DNA of 64,000 bases from Phycisphaerales bacterium AB-hyl4 (GTDB lineage: Bacteria > Planctomycetota > Phycisphaerae > Phycisphaerales > Phycisphaeraceae): the NCBI GenBank assembly GCA_041821185.1, contig JBGUBD010000017.1, forward strand, positions 1 through 64,000, in the 5' to 3' direction. Made by a program: the position numbers and the translations under genes. Below, piece after piece: positions 26,936-35,790 of this stretch. The first letter of the stretch is position 1, and every line of letters starts with the position of its first letter. A model generated the notes under the pieces. That model did not search any database, had not been told where the DNA came from, and was given only the letters and a program-made list of their open reading frames with translations.

Positions 26936-27135
26936 GGTGTCCTGATTCTATAACGCGGGGGTGTGAGGCTTATTGCGGCGAGCCGGCACAAATGCGAAGT
27001 CGCCGTGTGTCAATATGTTAGATCTTACAGGCAACGGCCGGGCGAAACACGGCGGCTGTCAGCGCCGGGCGAATCGCTACCATAAGGCCCGCCTTCGCGG
27101 CGGGTGAACCGACTTGCCATGGATGGAGTGTTGCG

Positions 27136-28164
27136 ATGCGAATAGTGATCGGCCTGATGGCCATGACGCTTGCCTTCAGCAGCGGATGCGCGACGCACCC
27201 GACCGCCGAACCCCGCTCGGCCATGCCCACGCCGGGCACGCAGGCCTACCAGCGGGCGGGCGATGAAATCGTCGTCGCCGGCCAGTTGTTTCACACCGGC
27301 ACGCCCGTAGTGCTCTGGATGGACCCCGGCGGCTACGACGCCTACCGCGTCGAGCGACGGTTCGTCCCCTACGACCAGGCCTCGTGGGAAGCGTCCGCGG
27401 AAAAGCTGAACTGGCCCAACCGTTACGGCCTCCGCCGCCGCGACAACTGGCCCGCCGAGACGCTCGAACAGATCCGCGGCGGCGGCTGGGATCTACCCCT
27501 CCTGCAAGACGTCGTCGACCAATTCGTCATTCACTACGACGCCTCGGGCACCAGCCGACACTGCTTCAACATCCTGCACGACCATCGCGGCCTGAGCGCC
27601 CACTTCCTGCTCGACCTCGATGGCACGATCTACCAGACGCTCGACCTCAAAGAACGCGCCTGGCACGCCAGCGTCGCCAACGACCGCTCCGTCGGCATCG
27701 AGATCGCCAATATCGGCGCCTACACCCCCGGCCGAGACGAGCCGCTCCAACGCTGGTACGGCACCGACGAAACCGGCCAACCTTATATCACCATCCCCGA
27801 AGCCCACGGCGACGGCGGCATCCGCACGCCCGACTTCGTCGGCCGACCGGCTCGCAGCGAGCCCATCTACGGCTCGATCAACGGCCGCGACCTCAAACAA
27901 TATGACCTGACCCCCGAACAATACGAAGCACTCATCAAACTCACCGCAGCCCTATGGGAAATCTTCCCCAACATGGCAGACGACGTGCCGCGCGATGACG
28001 CAGGCGAGATGATTTTCGACCGCCCCCTGACCGCCGACGAACTCGCGACGTTTCGCGGACTGCTCGGCCATCACCACGTCACATCCGGCAAGGTCGACCC
28101 TGGCCCGGCGTTTCAATGGGACCACGTGCTCAACGAAGCACGCAAGCACCACCGCGACCGCTGA
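27136..28164 (+). CDS. N-acetylmuramoyl-L-alanine amidase (Amidase_2) lipoprotein
   Basis: 342 residues. Cleaves the amide bond between muramic acid and the stem peptide. The N-terminus is a lipoprotein signal with Cys18 in SSGC, so it should be anchored in a membrane facing the periplasm. The amidase_2 zinc site is visible: His133 (FVIHYDASG), His177 (ERAWHASVAN) and downstream Glu189 (SVGIEIAN). Before it lies a 110-residue unique region. The ORF is single, between the sigma factor and the converging response regulator gene. Confidence 0.85.
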   Translation: MRIVIGLMAMTLAFSSGCATHPTAEPRSAMPTPGTQAYQRAGDEIVVAGQLFHTGTPVVLWMDPGGYDAYRVERRFVPYDQASWEASAEKLNWPNRYGLRRRDNWPAETLEQIRGGGWDLPLLQDVVDQFVIHYDASGTSRHCFNILHDHRGLSAHFLLDLDGTIYQTLDLKERAWHASVANDRSVGIEIANIGAYTPGRDEPLQRWYGTDETGQPYITIPEAHGDGGIRTPDFVGRPARSEPIYGSINGRDLKQYDLTPEQYEALIKLTAALWEIFPNMADDVPRDDAGEMIFDRPLTADELATFRGLLGHHHVTSGKVDPGPAFQWDHVLNEARKHHRDR

Positions 28165-28184
28165 CGCCACTGCTGACGCTGGAT

Positions 28185-28886
28185 TCAGCCGTTCTCCAAC
28201 ACCCACTGCACCGCGTGGCGGACGAGTTCGTTGTTGTTTTCGAGGTTGAGCTTGGTCTTGATGTGTTCGCGATGGGTTTCGATGGTCTTGGGGCTGAGGT
28301 GCAGACTCTTGGCGATCTGCTTCGTGGTCTTGCCCTGGCCGATCATTTCGAAAACTTCGAGTTCGCGGTCGGAGAGGGTGTCGATGGGCGAGTCGCCGGC
28401 CCGGCCGTCGTTTCGCATCATCCGCTGGAGCACGCGTTCGGTGATCGGGCCCGAAAGATAGATTCGCCCGGTGAGGATCTGACGGATCGCTTCGATGATA
28501 CGATCCGTGCCTTCGGATTTGTTGATGTAGCCCATCGCACCGGCGCGAAGGGCGCGCTCGGCGTAAAGCAGCTCATCGTGCATCGAGGAGACGAGCATTT
28601 TCGTCTGACTGCCCTCGGCCTTGACCTGCTTGATCAGCTCCAGGCCGTTGCCGCCGCCGAGGCTGATGTCGATCACCGCCACATCGGGCTGGTGCTTGCG
28701 AATCGCATCGAGCGCATCCGCCGCGTTGGAAGCCTTTTCGCAGACCTCCAGCCCTGTCGTGTCATCGATCAGTTGCGCCAGACCATGCCGAACGATCGGA
28801 TGGTCGTCCACAATCAAAATAGTGGCATTGCCCGCATCACGATTCAAAAAACTGGAGCCTGTGGTGCTGGGTGTGTCGGTGGTCAT
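28185..28886 (-). CDS. NarL/FixJ-family response regulator
   Basis: 233 residues. Receiver domain (about 20-140) with phospho-acceptor Asp73 (VAVIDISLGG), acidic pair in LIVDDHP, Lys in INKSEG. LuxR-type HTH at the C-terminus (LSDRELEVFEMIGQGKTTKQIA...LSPKTIETHREHIKTKL). It lies 7 nt downstream of the giant histidine kinase on the same strand and is certainly its partner candidate. An upstream in-frame ATG at 28922 would overlap the kinase gene by 29 nt. Confidence 0.93.
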   Translation of the reverse strand: MTTDTPSTTGSSFLNRDAGNATILIVDDHPIVRHGLAQLIDDTTGLEVCEKASNAADALDAIRKHQPDVAVIDISLGGGNGLELIKQVKAEGSQTKMLVSSMHDELLYAERALRAGAMGYINKSEGTDRIIEAIRQILTGRIYLSGPITERVLQRMMRNDGRAGDSPIDTLSDRELEVFEMIGQGKTTKQIAKSLHLSPKTIETHREHIKTKLNLENNNELVRHAVQWVLENG

Positions 28887-28893
28887 GGCGAAT

Positions 28894-31800
28894 TCACTTT
28901 TCTCGAAAGGTACATCGAACACAAGTGCCGCCCTGGTCGCGCGGCTCCACGGAAAGGTCGGCGCCGATCACCGACGCGCGATGATGCATGATTCGAAGTC
29001 CGATTCCCTCCATCTTTATAGCGTCGTCCGGCATCCCGCAGCCATCGTCAGCCACAAGAATCTCAAAACGCGCCTGTTCATCCCGCGCCAGACAAACTTC
29101 GATCCGACTCGGCTGGGCGTGTTTCACCGCGTTACGCATCGCCTCCTGAACAACGCGAAACAAGTGATTCGTAGCATGCCGTTCCAGTTTCGGGGCCTCT
29201 GTCCGGGCATCCAACCGACATGCTATACCATATTGTGCTTCGGTCGTGCGAACGAGTTCAGTCAGGGCTTCTACTAAGTCGCTCGAGTCAAGATCCACCG
29301 GATACAGCCCCCGAGCGACCGCGCGAACGTTCTCCAACGCTCGGCGAAGCCCCTCCGCCAGCTCGTGCACACGCTCGGCCTCACCGCGGCCCTCTTCGCG
29401 CAACTGATTACGAAGATTTTGCGCCATAAAGCTCAGTCCGGTCAACTCCTGTCCGAGGTTATCGTGCAATTCCTGCCCGATCCGCTGCTGTTCCCGCAGC
29501 GACAACTCCGTCAAAGCAGCGTCCAGATCCTTCTGGTCGGTGATGTCCTGCGTGATGGCGATGGCGTATAGCGGGGCCCCCGTCCGGTCCCGGATGAGCG
29601 AGGCGTTGCATTGCACCCAGATCGCCCGGCCGTCTTTGTGCACCAGGCGCTTTTGCATGTCGTAGTACTCGGCCTCGCCGGTGAGCAGCTTGATGCAGCG
29701 ATCCTCGGCGGTGCCACGCTCGTCTTCGTGCGTCAATTCATGGATGGTCAACTGGCGAAGCTGGGCTTCGTTGTAGCCGAGCATCTGCTGCATGGCCAGA
29801 TTGGCCTCGGCCAGCTTGCCGTCGGGGTTGATCAGCGCGATGCCCAGTTGCGTGCTCTCGAACACTGCCCGGAACCGCTGCACGCTTTCGCCCAGCGCTT
29901 CCTCGGCCCGCCGACGTTCGGTGATGTCTTCCAGCGTGCCGAGCACCTGGGCGACCCCGCCCTCTTCTGTGCGGGTGAAGCCGGTGACCCGGGCTTCGAA
30001 CCAACGCCAGTCCCCGTCGCTGTGGCGGAGTCGGTACTCGGCGTCGATTACCGTGCCGGCGGGCGCGTCGGCGAGCTGTTCGAGCAGTCGGCGGAACGCG
30101 GCCCGATCGTCTTCATGGAAAAGCTGCACCAATTGACCGCGGTCCATCGCCTGAAGCTGAGCCTCGGTATAGCCGAGCATCGTGCGGACCTGCGAGTTGG
30201 CGTAGATGAGTTGGCTCTTGATCAGATCGACGACGACAAACAGCAACGGGGCCGTGTCCGCGACCGAATTGATAAAGTGCTCGCTGTCGCGCAAGTGCTT
30301 CGCAGCGCGTTCGCGTTCGACCACTCGGCCAAGTTGTGTGCCGATCTGTGTCATCACTTCAATCAACCGATCATCAGGCTGGATATTGCGCTCTGAGAAA
30401 AACTCCAGCACCGCCACCACCTGGTCCCCCGCCCAGACCGGCAACGCCATTGCCGTCCGCACCGCCTGCTCCTGCGCACGCAGGGTGCGAATCAGCGGCT
30501 CTTCCGATTCATGCATGCTCCAAGCGGGTCGGCCAGTCTGATAGACACGGCCGACGAGACCGACCCCCCGGCGAATAGAACTGCGACGGACCGCCTCCGT
30601 CAGCGCCGAATCATCTTCGATCTGCTCCGCTGTGGCGCAGTCCAGCAGCAGCAGATTGTCCCCCTCCGCCTCGTCAGGGAGGAACGCCAGCCCCACCATC
30701 CAACCCCCCGTGCGACAGACCTGTTCGAGCACCTGACGCACCGCCGACGCCAGGCCGGAAGATTCGTTGGCCGCCGCCGTCGTCGTCTGCATCAGACGCA
30801 GCCAGGCGGTGCGCTGTTCGACGTTTTTCTCCAATTGCCGATTCAAATTTTTCAGTTCATCTTCAAAGGTCTTACGGGCCACGGCTTGCGAAAGGATGTG
30901 TGCAACCGACTGAATAAAATTCACATCTTCCTGCGTGAAGCGACGCGGCCGAACGCTGTGCACCCCCAGCACCCCGAACGGACGGTGGCTGCCCTGAATC
31001 ACCACGCTCAAGCCGCTGATCACGCTGGCGTGGCGAAGCAGCGGCGGCCCCGAAAAACGCTGTTCATTGCCCAGGTCGTCAACCACCACCGGCGTGCCCA
31101 CCGCCAGCGTATAGCCCGCCTGCGAGTCCAGCCCCGCATCCACGCGCGCATGCCCCACCATCCCCGGCTCCCACCCCACGCCCGACCGCAGCAACAACTC
31201 CATCCGCCCGGGCAACAGCTCCAGCACCTTGGCGTACTCCACGCACAGCGTCCGCGCCACCGCCTTCGTCGCTTCGTCCATCAGCAGCTGAAGGTCCGTC
31301 CCCTCCAGCGCACGCTGGCCCAGCTCGGCGACCACGGCCTGCTGCGCGACGCGGCACTGGCTTTGATCGACCAGGTCGCGCAGGCGGGTCACATCGGTGA
31401 ACGTGAGCACGACGCCTTCGATCCGGTTCTGAGCCGTGCGGTACGGCAGCACGCGCATCGTGTACCACGTGCCCGTCGCGGTGCGGATTTCTTTCTCCAC
31501 CGGCGACAGCCGATCCAGCACCGCCGCGGCCTCGCCCAGCAGACTCTCGTCGGTCAGCCGCATCATCGCGCGGTTGATCGGCCGACCGCGATCGCTCGTC
31601 TCCAGCCCCAGCAGCCGCGCTGCCGACGGGGTGAACCGCTTGATGCACAGGTCCGTGTCAAGAAACACGGTGGCGATGTCCGTGCTCGCGAGAAAATTGG
31701 AGATGTCATTGTTCGCCTGCTCCAGCTGGTCGACCTTTTCCTGCAACTGCGTGTTGAGCGAACGCAGCTCCTCGTTGAGCGACTGCAATTCTTCCTGCGA

Positions 31801-33366
31801 GGTTTCCAGTTCCTCGTTGGCCGACTGCAACTCCTCGTTCATCGACATGACCTGTTCGTTGGAGCTGCGCAACTGGTCGTTGGAGCATTCGAACTGGTCG
31901 ATGGTGGCCTGGAGGTCCTCGCGGACGATGCTCAGCTCGTGTTCGAGTTGGGCAATCGTGTGCTTGCGGTCGAGGTCAGAGCCATCGCCATCGCCGTCGC
32001 CGTCGGCCGAGGGGGAGTGGCTGCCAGTGGAGAAGGCGTCTTCGAAAACCACCATCAGCACAGGCGCGTCGGCGGTGGTGTCCTGATTCACCGGGCGAAC
32101 CGTCATGCGCACCAGGCTTGAGCCGGCGCTGGTCGCGGCGGTGACGGCCACGGGCCGACGGGTCTGAAGCGTTTCGTGCACGCCAGCTCGGAGCCGGTGT
32201 TGCGCCGGCTCGTCGAGCATGCTCAGGAGGTTGAGGCTTGGCTCGCCTTCGGGCAGGTGCAGGTAGCGGCGCGTCGGGCCATGCAGATGCAGGATCTCGT
32301 ACTGCCCGTTGATCGCGACGCATGCCGGAGCGTACTCCTGCATCACGATCCGCCGAATGGTTTCGCCCAGGTTGCTGTGACTCTCGACACGGCGTGGGGG
32401 CGTCGGCCGCGTGTGCGTACGCTCCGCACCGGTCAGTACCGGAAAGGCGGCGGGCTGTCGGCGGGCGGCGGGCAGCTTGTGGTACACCCGGCGTTCGTCG
32501 GCGACCGGGGCGAACAGCTCGCGCTTACGGCCGACGCTTTCCGAATGGCCCAACACGAGGTAGCCCTCGTCCGCGATCGCCATGTGAAACAGCGACAGCA
32601 GCCGAGCCTGGATGTCCGGCTCCAGGTAGATCATCAGGTTTCGGCAGCAGATCAGGTTCAGCCGAAGGAACGGCGGATCGGTCAGCAGGTTTTGCGGCGC
32701 GAAGACGATCGATTCGCGAAGCGACTTACGCACCCGGTACGTGCGGTCCGGCTGCTTGTGGAAGAATCGCTGTAGCCGATGTTCGTCAATGTCGGTCGAA
32801 ATCTCGTTGGGGTATCGGCCGGCGCGGGCGAATTCCAGCGCCCGGCGGTCGATGTCGGTGGCGAACACCTGCAACTGCGACGCCGCCTTGTCGCCTAACG
32901 CTTCGTGAAACAGCATCGCGAGCGTGTAGGCCTCTTCCCCGGTGGCGCAGCCGGGCACCCAGACGCGGATCGGCGGGGCGTTGGCGGAACGCTGTTTGAC
33001 GATGTCGGGAATCGCCTGTTCTTCGAGAATGCGGAACGTCTCCGGCTCGCGGAAAAACGCCGTGACGCTGATCAGCAGATCCTGAAGCAAACGCTGCGCC
33101 TCATCCGGCCGCTGCTCAAGCAGGTGGACGTAGCCGGCAAGGTCCGACGTGCAAGCCAGGGCCATCCGCCTTTCGATCCGTCGGCGAATCATGCTCTTCT
33201 TATAAGGCCGAAAGTCGCAGCCCGTGACGTTGCAAACCTGCTCCAGCACACAATTGAACAACTGGTCGACATCGGTCGTGCCCTCCGCAGCGCGTGACGC
33301 ATCGATCGATGAATCGATCGGTGACGCATCGTCTCGCGTTGGTGGAGAAGGTTCACGCTCAGTCAT
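28894..33366 (-). CDS. CheR methyltransferase-PAS-GAF hybrid histidine kinase
   Basis: 1490 residues. Order: CheR-type methyltransferase (about 30-290, VWVPGCATGEEAYTLAMLF; LNLICCRNLMIYL), a linker with coiled coil (about 455-545, NEELQSANEELETSQEELQS), PAS, two GAF-type regions (about 680-1040), two more PAS domains, then HisKA_3 with His1301 (IGQELHDNLGQEL) and a HATPase (EAMRNAVKHAQ; ADDGCGMPDDA; GIGLRIMHHRASV). CheB, which usually precedes CheR in such fusions, is missing. No membrane segment is evident, so it should sense cytosolic signals. It pairs with the NarL-type regulator downstream. Confidence 0.9.
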   Translation of the reverse strand: MTEREPSPPTRDDASPIDSSIDASRAAEGTTDVDQLFNCVLEQVCNVTGCDFRPYKKSMIRRRIERRMALACTSDLAGYVHLLEQRPDEAQRLLQDLLISVTAFFREPETFRILEEQAIPDIVKQRSANAPPIRVWVPGCATGEEAYTLAMLFHEALGDKAASQLQVFATDIDRRALEFARAGRYPNEISTDIDEHRLQRFFHKQPDRTYRVRKSLRESIVFAPQNLLTDPPFLRLNLICCRNLMIYLEPDIQARLLSLFHMAIADEGYLVLGHSESVGRKRELFAPVADERRVYHKLPAARRQPAAFPVLTGAERTHTRPTPPRRVESHSNLGETIRRIVMQEYAPACVAINGQYEILHLHGPTRRYLHLPEGEPSLNLLSMLDEPAQHRLRAGVHETLQTRRPVAVTAATSAGSSLVRMTVRPVNQDTTADAPVLMVVFEDAFSTGSHSPSADGDGDGDGSDLDRKHTIAQLEHELSIVREDLQATIDQFECSNDQLRSSNEQVMSMNEELQSANEELETSQEELQSLNEELRSLNTQLQEKVDQLEQANNDISNFLASTDIATVFLDTDLCIKRFTPSAARLLGLETSDRGRPINRAMMRLTDESLLGEAAAVLDRLSPVEKEIRTATGTWYTMRVLPYRTAQNRIEGVVLTFTDVTRLRDLVDQSQCRVAQQAVVAELGQRALEGTDLQLLMDEATKAVARTLCVEYAKVLELLPGRMELLLRSGVGWEPGMVGHARVDAGLDSQAGYTLAVGTPVVVDDLGNEQRFSGPPLLRHASVISGLSVVIQGSHRPFGVLGVHSVRPRRFTQEDVNFIQSVAHILSQAVARKTFEDELKNLNRQLEKNVEQRTAWLRLMQTTTAAANESSGLASAVRQVLEQVCRTGGWMVGLAFLPDEAEGDNLLLLDCATAEQIEDDSALTEAVRRSSIRRGVGLVGRVYQTGRPAWSMHESEEPLIRTLRAQEQAVRTAMALPVWAGDQVVAVLEFFSERNIQPDDRLIEVMTQIGTQLGRVVERERAAKHLRDSEHFINSVADTAPLLFVVVDLIKSQLIYANSQVRTMLGYTEAQLQAMDRGQLVQLFHEDDRAAFRRLLEQLADAPAGTVIDAEYRLRHSDGDWRWFEARVTGFTRTEEGGVAQVLGTLEDITERRRAEEALGESVQRFRAVFESTQLGIALINPDGKLAEANLAMQQMLGYNEAQLRQLTIHELTHEDERGTAEDRCIKLLTGEAEYYDMQKRLVHKDGRAIWVQCNASLIRDRTGAPLYAIAITQDITDQKDLDAALTELSLREQQRIGQELHDNLGQELTGLSFMAQNLRNQLREEGRGEAERVHELAEGLRRALENVRAVARGLYPVDLDSSDLVEALTELVRTTEAQYGIACRLDARTEAPKLERHATNHLFRVVQEAMRNAVKHAQPSRIEVCLARDEQARFEILVADDGCGMPDDAIKMEGIGLRIMHHRASVIGADLSVEPRDQGGTCVRCTFREK

Positions 33367-34019
33367 GATCAGTGTTCCGTGCAAAAAACCACGCCGAGGC
33401 CGGGCTCAGCGTCGAAACAGCGAGGTGGCAAGGCTGCGGACCAAACATGCCAAAATCAGGTGGCACAATATGAGTCCACCCGGCGTCCATTTTGATGTCG
33501 AAAATGAAGCCCCTCTACATCTCAACATGGAGTATCCGGGTCATCTGGCAATCCGACGCTTTTTCCAACGTCGGGGGCGGTGTCGCGATCCAGCACAGCA
33601 AAGATCTACTAGCGACCGCAAGTGCCAGTGGCGAGCGACATCTGCCAGTGGCGAGCGACATCATAGTTTCTCCAGATTGCCTTGGCTTCTCCATTTCACA
33701 AAAAAATTCAAGTTTTAATGGCTGTTTAACCGTGGTACGGATGGGGTAAATCATTTGTGTTATGTGCTTTGGGGCGTTTTTCCAGCTTAAGGGTAGGTAA
33801 GTATCCGCGTTAGCCTATGGGGTTTTGCGTGGAGCAGGCTAAGGAAAAGGTAGGGCAGTGCATCTGTGTGATGCCCAAGGCAGGTTCAGCCCAAATGCCC
33901 CGCCTCAAGCTTCATGTTTAGCCCCTGCGGCCACGCAGTGCGCCCTGCCTTGCGGCCAGACGCGATCACCCGGAGCAAGTGATCGATGACATTGACGTTG
34001 CGGGGGCAGATCGCCGATC
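33367..34019. other. 650-nt gene-free region with a 20-nt tandem duplication
   Basis: Nothing here looks coding on either strand. Two direct copies of a 20-nt unit beginning TGCCAGTGGCG lie side by side at 33623-33642 and 33643-33662. At 33918-33955 there is a partial TTTAGCCCC sequence that resembles the left end of the nested-hairpin repeat without a matching right end. The base composition is less GC-rich at 33690-33800. Confidence 0.6.
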
Positions 34020-35447
34020 ATGAAGCAGGATATGAGTTACCCGATCTGGCGATGGTGTTGCAACGGCTGGACGCTGACACTGCTGCTGAGCGCAGCGGCG
34101 GTGGTGTGGGCGCTCTGGTCGCCGCTGCCCCGCGCCAGCCTTGCTGAGCAGGCGGAGGCCGTCGAGTCGGCCCCGCCCGATCGCGCGGAACTGGCTGGCT
34201 TCACCCAGGCCGAGCGCCGCCTCGGCGATGATGCCCCGACCGGCGCGGGCATCGTCCTCGGCCACGTTGAGGGCGACCCCGGCCAGTACCTGCCTCGCGT
34301 TGACCACCACCGCTACCGCCGCATCGACCTCCGCCCACGCTCCGGCGAGTCCGAACCCCTCAGCCATACCGACGCCACCGCCCGCATCATCTACGGCCCG
34401 CAAGGCCTCGCCCACGGCATCCGCGAAGTGCACCACTTCTCCAGCCCGCACTGGCTTGGCGGCGGCTACCTCCGCGCCGGCCAAAGCCAACCGCCCGCCG
34501 ACGACCGCCCGCGCGTGTTCAATCACTCGTGGATCGGCAACGACTCGGGCATGAACCCCGCGCAGACCGCCCACATCCTCCGACGCATCGACTACGCCAT
34601 CGACCGCCACGGCGTTGTGATGAGCGTCGGCGTCAACAACAACCGCAACAGCCGTGTGCCGGGCCTGCTGGCCAGTGCCTACAACGTCATCGCTGTGGGC
34701 CTGGCTGACGGTGCTTCGAGCAGCGGCGGGACGAACATTGAAGTCGAAGGCCGAGCCAAGCCCGACATCGTCGCCCCGGGGACTCGCACGAGCTACTCGA
34801 CCCCCGTGGTTACCGCCGCGGTCGCCCGCATGCTCGAAGCGGCGGGCAAGCTGCCGGAGCACGCCGAGTCCGCCCGTCGGCCGGAGACGATCAAGGCGCT
34901 GCTGATGGCCGGGGCGACCAAGCCGTGGAACTGGCGGCAGCGCGACGGGCAGGTGCTCGACGATCGGCTGGGCGCGGGCGTGGTCCATCTGGACAACGCG
35001 CTTCGCATCCTCGAAGCCGGCCGAGCCAAGCCCAACGAGGTCCGCTCCGGATCAGGCTGGGACTTGCGGATGATCCAGCCCGGCGGCAGGGCGATCTATC
35101 GTCTGGACCTCGACGAGCCGGTGGAAGAGCTCTCGATCATGCTCACCTGGCACCGCCGCATCGACGGCCGAACCGTCCCCCACCCCACCACGGGCCAGCC
35201 CGCCTGGGTCGACACGCCGGCGCTCGCCCGGTTCGACCTGCGGGTGGTGCACGCGGGCGATGAGGGCTCGCGCCTGCTGGCGGACAGTCTGTCCGAAATC
35301 GACAACGTGCAGCACGTCCACCTCACCGACGCGCCGGCGGGCGACTATCACCTGGTCGTTTCAAGACGGGAAGGCGGCCCGGCTGCCCCCTGGCCTGTGG
35401 CAATCGCCTGGCGTGCGGGCGAACGAGTGCCCTATCCGGGCGATTGA
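34020..35447 (+). CDS. Divergent S8 (subtilisin-like) serine peptidase
   Basis: 475 residues with an N-terminal membrane or signal segment (about 17-34). The subtilase pieces are recognisable: TGAGIVLGHVEGD, His116 (SHTDATARIIYG), NHSWIG at 168-173, VGVNNN (oxyanion Asn) and Ser258 (TSYSTPVVTAAVAR). In the strand that normally carries the catalytic Asp, Glu84 stands at the expected place, with Asp86 two residues later. A C-terminal beta-rich region (about 335-470) follows. I see a probable active peptidase with a substituted triad. No neighbour suggests a substrate. Confidence 0.75.
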   Translation: MKQDMSYPIWRWCCNGWTLTLLLSAAAVVWALWSPLPRASLAEQAEAVESAPPDRAELAGFTQAERRLGDDAPTGAGIVLGHVEGDPGQYLPRVDHHRYRRIDLRPRSGESEPLSHTDATARIIYGPQGLAHGIREVHHFSSPHWLGGGYLRAGQSQPPADDRPRVFNHSWIGNDSGMNPAQTAHILRRIDYAIDRHGVVMSVGVNNNRNSRVPGLLASAYNVIAVGLADGASSSGGTNIEVEGRAKPDIVAPGTRTSYSTPVVTAAVARMLEAAGKLPEHAESARRPETIKALLMAGATKPWNWRQRDGQVLDDRLGAGVVHLDNALRILEAGRAKPNEVRSGSGWDLRMIQPGGRAIYRLDLDEPVEELSIMLTWHRRIDGRTVPHPTTGQPAWVDTPALARFDLRVVHAGDEGSRLLADSLSEIDNVQHVHLTDAPAGDYHLVVSRREGGPAAPWPVAIAWRAGERVPYPGD

Positions 35448-35480
35448 GGTTCAATCGCCTTGCCAAGGGCCGCTTAAATG

Positions 35481-35556
35481 ATGCTACGGATGACCCATCA
35501 AACTCGGGCTCTGTGTGTGAGGCCGACGCCCACGACTTGAAGCCGTGGGCGTCCTG
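35481..35556. repeat. Bipartite CCCACGG element, copy 2
   Basis: A 5' block (TACGGATGACCCATCAAACT, then CGGGCTCTGTGTGTGAGG) is followed by the hairpin GACGCCCACG...CGTGGGCGTC (35525-35553, with a mismatch near the loop). It matches copies at 23614 and 41705 and lies 34 nt after the peptidase stop. The remaining gap to 35790 holds one more hairpin. Confidence 0.75.
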
Positions 35557-35650
35557 GTCGACCCGAGATGGGGGAACCGGCTCAATTCAACAAAATGAAA
35601 ATGTCGTGCAAACGATGATGTTCGGCTGCGTCTTTTAGAACGTGGGAACG

Positions 35651-35680
35651 GTGCCACTGGTGGCAAGCCACCAGTGGTAC
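35651..35680. repeat. CCACTGG hairpin
   Basis: GTGCCACTGGTGGC and GCCACCAGTGGTAC pair around an AA loop with a single G-T. It lies 110 nt before the sigma-ThuA gene. Sequence similarity to the tandem TGCCAGTGGCG units at 33623 is slight. Confidence 0.65.
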
Positions 35681-35790
35681 GCATTCAGCTTTTTACACAC
35701 ATTCTAAGAGACTCTATAGAGATATGGATTCGCATCGTGGGTCGCGGGGCTCTCGACGCGACCCGTGCAAGGCGGTAGGGGTGATGCCGA

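Noticed and set aside
28886..28922. Upstream start of the NarL-type regulator overlapping the kinase
   Set aside because: The extra 12 residues do not match the family and the later ATG starts just before the receiver domain region.
30511..32121. A 536-codon plus-strand frame within the histidine kinase
   Set aside because: No domain and biased towards Arg, His and Gln. The kinase frame contains CheR, PAS, GAF and kinase motifs.
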